Assembly: GCA_949130495.1 (NCBI GenBank)
Contig: OX422222.1
Span: 276,386,109 to 276,450,108, forward strand
From: Sambucus nigra
Taxonomy: Eukaryota > Streptophyta > Magnoliopsida > Dipsacales > Adoxaceae
DNA: 64,000 nt
Reading direction: 5' to 3'
Part shown: in pieces, positions 58,560 through 64,000 of the stretch
How positions within the stretch are numbered: the stretch's first letter is position 1
How the letters are laid out: every line of letters begins with the position of its first letter
Notes under the pieces: model-generated
What the model was told of the DNA's origin: nothing
Seen by the model: the letters and a program-made list of their open reading frames with translations, nothing else
Databases searched by the model: none
Translations under genes and position numbers: made by a program

Positions 58560-59964
58560 GATCAGCGAGGCTAGAAGGGTGTAGGAGGAAATATGGGCAA
58601 ATTTGGAGAGGTTTAGGAGAGTATATAGGTGTGATCTGGGTTGAGGGATCAAATTCTGGGTTCTCTTCTAAGAAAATGGCATTGGTATGATTTGGAAGTG
58701 GGTTGTGAGTAGTGTTTGGCTTAGGATTGGTTGGTGGGTGATGGTACCCCGGTCAATTAGACCTTGGATTATGTTTCGGAGGTGAAGGCATTGGTCGGTG
58801 GTATGGCCAGCAGTTTGGTGAAAGGCACAATGGGCATCTTCCTTGAAGTTTCTTGGGAGTGGATTTGGCAATGGACGGAGATCCAAAGGTTTGATAAGGT
58901 TTCGGCTTAATAAGGCTTGATAAACTTTGGAGAGGGGAGCATGGAGCTAGGTGTATTCCTTTCGGACCGAGATAGGGCGTTTTTTCGGTGTCCATGATGT
59001 GGTTGGTTGAGAGATGTTGTTGATGGTTGAGACTGTAGCACTGGCAGGCTTGTCATATTTTCTGGGTGTGAATTTTCCAGACACCGTCTTTGGTTCAACT
59101 TCTGTTTTGGAAAGACCTTCCTCAATTTATACTTCTGCTTCCCTGAGAGCTCGAAAGTGGGGGTAGTATTGTCCTCCCATAGTTGCTCTAACATGGGGTA
59201 AGAAGTTCTTCTTCACTATGGTGACTTGTTCTTCCTCGGAATGTCGATTGGTCATGGTTGTTGCTTTTTCCCTCCATCGGGCAATGAAGTTACTGACTGA
59301 TTCTCCAGGGTTTTGTTTAATCAAATCTAAATCACGACGGGTGACCTCTAGCTCTTCATTATTTTTGTACTGTGACATGAATTCTCGAGCCACATCCTCC
59401 CAACTATGAATTCTGGACTCTTTGAGAGACAAAACCATCGGAGGGCGCTATCCTTCAGAGTTTGCTAAAACAATTGGGCCATCACTTCTTTAAAAGCCCC
59501 TTGTAGAGTCATGGAATGGTGGTAACTTTGGAGATGAACAATCGGGGGTCCACTTTCTCTAAACTTCTTGATATTTGGCATCTTGAACTTCTCGGGTTAC
59601 CTCGCTTTAGGATAAGGAGACATGTGGGTGTAGTCCTTGTAATTTCCTGAGATTTTGACTTGGTCAAACTTCTTGGTGAGCATCTTGAGGTCTTTTTTGA
59701 CTTTGTTCAGCTCCTCCTACTTCGGATAAATGATCATAGGCAAGCTGGCCCCATGCTGGGCAAGGTTTGGCATCGGAAGCTGGGCAGGCGGCGGCCCATT
59801 AATAGGAGTGACACGTGGAGCGTGCTGATACTCTTCGGGAACCTATATAGTCTTGAGTGGATCCATAGCATGAGGGAATAAGACATCGGGTTCTTGAGGA
59901 ACAGTAACCTGGTTTTGTTGCATCTCTCGAACCTCAGTTTGGAGGTTGTCAATCTTGGACACAA
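58560..59964 (-). pseudogene. gag: gypsy gag with CHHC-type knuckle
   Basis: The capsid core is at 59438-59127: SWEDVAREFMSQYKNNEELE, DLDLIKQNPGESVSNFIARW and REKATTM (retrotransposon gag family PF03732). Further on (58886-58668) lies CAFHQTAGHTTDQC, a C-x2-H-x4-H-x4-C knuckle, followed by RNIIQGLIDRGTI, the typical Tat gag end. At least two frameshifts and some stops separate the pieces. Gag would form particles in the cytoplasm. Confidence 0.78.
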
Positions 59965-60553
59965 GTTGAGCTAGGACTGTCGTTAGATACGGCTGCACAA
60001 CGTGTACCTGATCTGTGTTTCCACGGAAAGTGGATGGATTTTGGACTCGGAAGAAGTAATAGGGGAACGAACGGAACTCCGGGGTGACTTAACTGAAGAT
60101 CGAAGCCAATAAGGAGCCAGGCCAAGGGTTGGCGATCGTCCTGAGAAGGCGCAAAATGGGATTTTGTTTTAGAAAAGGGGATGAAGTTTTTTGGATTTTT
60201 GATAAAGAGGGGAGAAATATTTTTGGATTTTTGATAAGGAAAGGAAAAATATTTTTGGATTTTGGATAAAGAAAAAGGGAATTTTCCCTTTGGAGACGGT
60301 CTCAGCATGATTATTATAATTATTATGTTTTCACTTGTATTAATTCTCCTAAATGCAAAATGAAATGCCGGACGGGACCCGAGCCTGGAAAAATTGGGTT
60401 TGTAATATATGCATAGATATGGATGGACTTGTGACCAGGCTCGCTGATAGGGTCCCGTTTTAAAAATGCGCGAGAATTTGGGCGGCAGGCCGACCCAAAA
60501 TTTTGGCAGAGTTTCGGGTTGAAGCCGGCAATCTAACATGTGTGTCCTAGGCT
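59965..60553 (-). other. 5' leader of the giant element
   Basis: Non-coding region between the 5' LTR and gag. It has a short repeated stretch AAATATTTTTGGATTTTTGATAA (60190-60270, about three copies of about 35 bp) and an ATT-rich run near 60310. A primer site should lie at 60530-60553 (on the - strand it starts AGCCTAGGACACACATG), but I cannot assign a tRNA. The long open frame here continues into the LTR and is not a gene. Confidence 0.55.
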
Positions 60554-63214
60554 TGACACCTATATGCGGGTATGCAGTTGGTTGGGTGAATCGAAAAGGG
60601 TTCCCCCCTTTGGCGTGACTTCCACGAAATACGTCTTGCTCTTGCGGGCAATCGGTACGTGTGGACAAGCCATTTGATATACCTGAGCGTACGTGAAGTG
60701 CCTCACCATATACCTCGTGGGGATAATACGTGTCAGAGCGAATTCGATATAATCGGCGTACGTGAACAAGTTCCCTATGATATACCTCCCGTTATGACTT
60801 CGGTCAAGTGGTACGATGCAGGGGAACCGTTCGATATACTTTGAAGGTAATTGGACAATGGAAGGTGAGAGTCATATCGCTTCGGCTAACTGCGCCGTAC
60901 CGGACCAGCGCCCATCACAAACTGACCCTCCAGTTACTGGGTAAAATTTGGTCAATCACAATGCTCTTTGGTGATGTCGTGTGAATCGTGCATGATCCTC
61001 TTATTAGTATCTTATGAGAATGTTTTTCTTTGTTATGCTAACAGGGAGCGAAGTACAAGTACCCATGGTACACAAAGTATGGGTTAATGATGCATGCAAG
61101 ATGTGGATATATGTGACCCTAGTTGCACGTGGTGTGAAGTGTACATGGATAATTTTCTACAAGTGTGTGAATAGAAGCCTAATCATGGCACACACATGTA
61201 AAAGGGGATCATGCAAAATGGGGGAGAATATAAGAAAACATAACATCCATGTAAATAGAGTCTAGCCCTCAAAATAAACATATAGTACCCTTTAGAGTCA
61301 CCACAGTGGCCATCCCCAATCCTTGCCGTAGGGGGGGCAGCGTGAGAGTGAGGATCCTTAGGTCCCGCGCGTCCCTCTCTGGAGCGCTTCGGCCGGCGTC
61401 ATTTGAGGTGAGGTGAAAAATGTAGAGAGATTAGAGTCGCTAGTCTATTTTACTCAAAACAGACAAAAGAAAGGGAGCCATCCCAAAGGATGGAATCCAA
61501 AGACATACTGATGCATACGGAACCAAAATGATTCGAGAAGGGTCTGGAGGCTAAGTTAAGAAATGCGAAGGTGTTAGGCACCCATTCCGCACTTTCGGTC
61601 TCTCATGGATTTTTGTTATTTTCCTTTTATTTTCCCCGTGATGTGTGTGCATGTGTATATATAGTGGAGATATGAATCATCGACTTGTACCACGGAAGAG
61701 GTAAAGCGAGTCATCCGTAGGAAGGTATAAAAGTATTAGAAAATAGGATTTAGGCGATTATCCTTACGTTAATCGTTATGAGGGAACGATAACGCATATG
61801 GAATAATACGCCACTAAGAACAAATATATGTATATATATAATATGAGAGAGTGGAATTTAGAGACTATATAAAATGAGAGAAAAAGTAAAAAATAGGACT
61901 CGAGTCTCGGGTTTTACCCTGAGACGCCTATGTAACCTATAGAGGAATCAAAGTCCACATAGTTCGCATGCAAAACGAGGGGTGGTGTTTATCCCATAAA
62001 TCCAACTAAGGATTCTCTTATTTGTGTGTGTGTGTAGAAAAAGTATTTTAGTTGTAAGAAAAGTGTGAGAATTCCCGTTTGGAATTTATGAGCAAACCCT
62101 CTTTTTCTTATTTTTTGGGTTTTTATTTATATGAAAATAAAGGATGTACAATAATACAAAAATAAAAAAGTATATTAGGATGTGTGAGATGAGATAATAA
62201 AAGTACTAAGTAATAAAACAAGTTATTGCAAATTTATGAGAATTTAAGGAGAGAGTTGAGAAAATTGGACCTTCTTGAAGATCTTGAGCTTGATCTTGAA
62301 TGTTGGAGAGAAGCCCTTAGACTTGGATGATGATGGAGGGTAGTGAATTCACTAAGTTTGATAAAAAGGATGATGAAAAGTGAAGGTTGGAAAGGGATTT
62401 GGGTGTAGAAATCACGCTAACTTCGAGAGAGGTTTTCGGGATCTGCTGAGAGTGATAAGTTTATGATTTTTGGCCTCCCTTGAAATGAGGTAAAGGCCTC
62501 CTTTTATAGGCCCAGGTCATTGCCGATCGGCATAGCTTTGTTCCTGCATTTCGGCAGGTGCGTTTAGGCACACTGCCGATAGGCAGGGCCTGGGACCAGC
62601 CGTTTGGCAGTGTCTTTCAGGCCTTTTTGGAAAATTGACCGCAGAACGCAAACCGTTGATCAGAATCGTGCACGGGATGGACCGTTGGAAAGGTTAGGAG
62701 ATGTAATTTGACATTACAAAGAGTTTGATCTGGTTTGGGGAGTTGACTTTGGTCAATCGGTCCCTGGAAGCATTTGGTGACCTTTCGAGTAAAACGGATT
62801 GTTCGTCTGTACTGTAAGTTAAAATTGCGCACGGGGTGGACCGTTGGAAAAGGGTTTCAGTGACCTTTAAAGATTCATTCTGTCTCGGTCGAGCTGAAAA
62901 GTTGACTTTGGTCAAATGGAGCTCAGGAGCGCCCGGTGGCCTCCTAATCGAGTTTTGAGGGGAAACATGTCGTTCGTCCGCATGGTAAGTCAGAATTACG
63001 CATGGGACAGACCATTAGAAAGGGGTTTCAGTGTCCTCCAAATATTCATTTAGCCTCGATCAAGCTGAATAGTTTGACTTTTGGTCAAACGGAGCCTGGG
63101 AGTGCCCGGTGGCTTCTAGGTCAGTACTCGGGGTATGACCTAGGTTTGTAGTGATGAAGGGAAGTGCTAGGGACCTAAGGAGAGTTTAGGGGGTAACATA
63201 ATGGGGTGTTTACA
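60554..63214 (-). repeat. 5' LTR of the giant element
   Basis: It starts on the - strand with TGTAAACACCCC at 63214 and ends GGTGTCA at 60554. It matches 41906-44603 with two main differences: a GC-rich extra piece of about 130 bp near 61300-61430, and about three instead of four of the U3 units (62640-63120). It also has 12 bases (near 60670) that the 3' LTR lacks at the same place. Confidence 0.9.
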
Positions 63215-64000
63215 CATCATCATCATCATTTCGGATCAGATTCTTCCTGGGAGGAGCCATGTCTTCCTCGCTAGAACTACTTGATTCACTCGAAGACTCT
63301 TGAGCCTCTGAAACCTCTTTCGAGCTGGAAGATTCTTCACCACAAGAGCTCTCCTCACTGGAATTACCTTCAACACTACCCATGTTATCACCCTCTCTCT
63401 CCTCACAAGAGCTACTTTCTTCCTCGTCCAATTGGATGGGATCGGCGGCAACCTCTTCGGTGATGTCTAACTCAGGAACGCTATCCACAGGTCGCGCAAT
63501 AAAACTAGACCCAACGTTCTTGTATTCCAGAAGGAATGTCGCTGATCAAAGGTGTTCACCATTGGCCAAGAGCTCCCTGATTTTCCAGGCTCTGACCAAC
63601 TCAGTAGCTCGGATCTTGTTGAGAGCAAGCTTCGAGTTCTTTATCTTTGCTGAAAAGAAAGAGAGGAGAATATAAGAAAAATCACACAAAGCAGAGGATC
63701 AACGAGCAGAAAAGGACTAAACCCACCTATGTACTCCTCCCCATAAAAGGGAATCACAAATCTCCAAGACCTCGACCCCTCAGTATGGGGAGGGAACTGC
63801 TAATTTCTAGCAATAAAACCCTCATGCCAGTAGTCCTTGTGGGAATCAGGTAGATTTACTACCAATACCCTATCAGGACTCATGTCCTTGAGGTACAGAA
63901 GACCAGAGCTTATTCTCAAAAAATAATAGCAGAAAAATATTTCAGCAAGCCCTAAGTTGGTGCCATAGAGTTGATTTATTCTATGCACACCATTGACGAT
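63215..64000 (-). pseudogene. Accessory gene of a second Tat element, 5' part (split by insertion)
   Basis: From the right edge: INQLYGTNLGLAEIFFCYYF, then SPDRVLVVNLPDSHKDYWHE, which has the layout of PF04195-type proteins (…W..rfFfv in related copies). An intron fits at 63650-63726. Next come SKLALNKIRATELVRAWK and an acidic Ser/Glu-rich stretch (SSEESSCGEESSSSKE), then MAPPRKNLIRNDDDD, where the giant LTR element begins. The gene resumes at 41870. The exon 2 frame is open except for one stop near 63543. The N-terminus lies outside the window. Confidence 0.6.
63650..63726 (-). other. Probable spliceosomal intron
   Basis: On the - strand it starts GTGGGTTTAG and ends in a CT-rich run with CTTTTCAG. 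Length 77 bp. Coding pattern on both sides. Confidence 0.65.

Larger units (their letters stand above)
41871..63214 (-). mobile_element. Complete giant Tat/Ogre-type Ty3/gypsy element, 21.3 kb
   Basis: Read on the - strand: 5' LTR (60554-63214), leader, gag, protease, RT, RNase H, second RNase H, integrase (to about 52165), two genes on the opposite strand (47687-51685), a tandem array (44815-47225), polypurine tract (44604-44615) and 3' LTR (41906-44603). The order and the second RNase H place it in the Tat lineage. Length is about 20.1 kb without the 1220-bp hAT inserted at 53255. It sits inside the coding region of another element's accessory gene, at a run of Asp codons. All genes carry stops or frameshifts. 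Confidence 0.88.

Noticed and set aside
59949..60668. 239-residue open frame on the - strand
   Set aside because: It starts inside the 5' LTR and runs through the non-coding leader of the giant element; its phrases come from a short DNA repeat (KNPKNF, KSKNIS).

Overview
This window is plant nuclear DNA, almost certainly from an angiosperm, made almost entirely of nested transposable elements. I found no convincing single-copy host gene, tRNA, rRNA or CRISPR array. The plant origin rests on Ty3/gypsy elements of the Tat/Ogre type (a second, archaeal-type RNase H after the reverse transcriptase), gag proteins of Ty1/copia type, plant accessory domains (PF04195-like, plant mobile domain, DUF7745-like), Ac/Ds-like hAT elements, and long AT and GT microsatellites. 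Nearly every coding region carries stops or frameshifts, so this is old, decayed repeat DNA.

Layout. (1) 1-7744, + strand: the 3' part of a Tat-lineage element. It has RNase H, second RNase H and integrase in one frame with stops; an array of about 11 units of about 106 bp at 2263-3407; an antisense accessory gene at 3581-5712; a polypurine tract; and a 3' LTR at 6713-7744. (2) About 7.8-13.1 kb, + strand: a degraded chromovirus-like element with a Met-tRNA primer site at 10930, remnants of gag, protease and RT, and a fragment of an En/Spm-type transposase fused to it in antisense. (3) 13.5-19.7 kb: non-coding DNA with microsatellites, a likely Helitron 3' terminus at 17189-17217, a 180-bp tandem duplication and a possible CACTA end at 19698. 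(4) 19.7-31.5 kb, - strand: two related gag-only copia-type elements (TR-GAG-like). One has an LTR whose 1-kb core is inverted. (5) 26.3-39.2 kb: a + strand gypsy element whose LTR appears to be split by one gag-only element and by a hAT MITE. The MITE is itself split by a 3652-bp solo LTR with a perfect target duplication.

(6) 39.9-64 kb: an antisense-type accessory gene (PF04195-like, introns visible) is cut in two by a complete giant Tat/Ogre element of 21.3 kb on the - strand (41871-63214). That element carries LTRs of about 2.7 kb; gag, protease, RT, two RNases H and integrase; a 1220-bp Ac-like hAT inserted in its integrase with a perfect 8-bp target duplication; two accessory genes on the opposite strand (plant mobile domain and DUF7745-like), each with its own TATA box; and an array of nearly 60 units of about 39 bp, each with a small inverted repeat.

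The most interesting material is the accessory gene cargo of the Tat elements: spliced genes, antisense to pol, with their own promoter signals and next to hairpin-forming arrays. The precisely readable nesting history is also valuable. Domain names are by recognition of motifs, not by database search.
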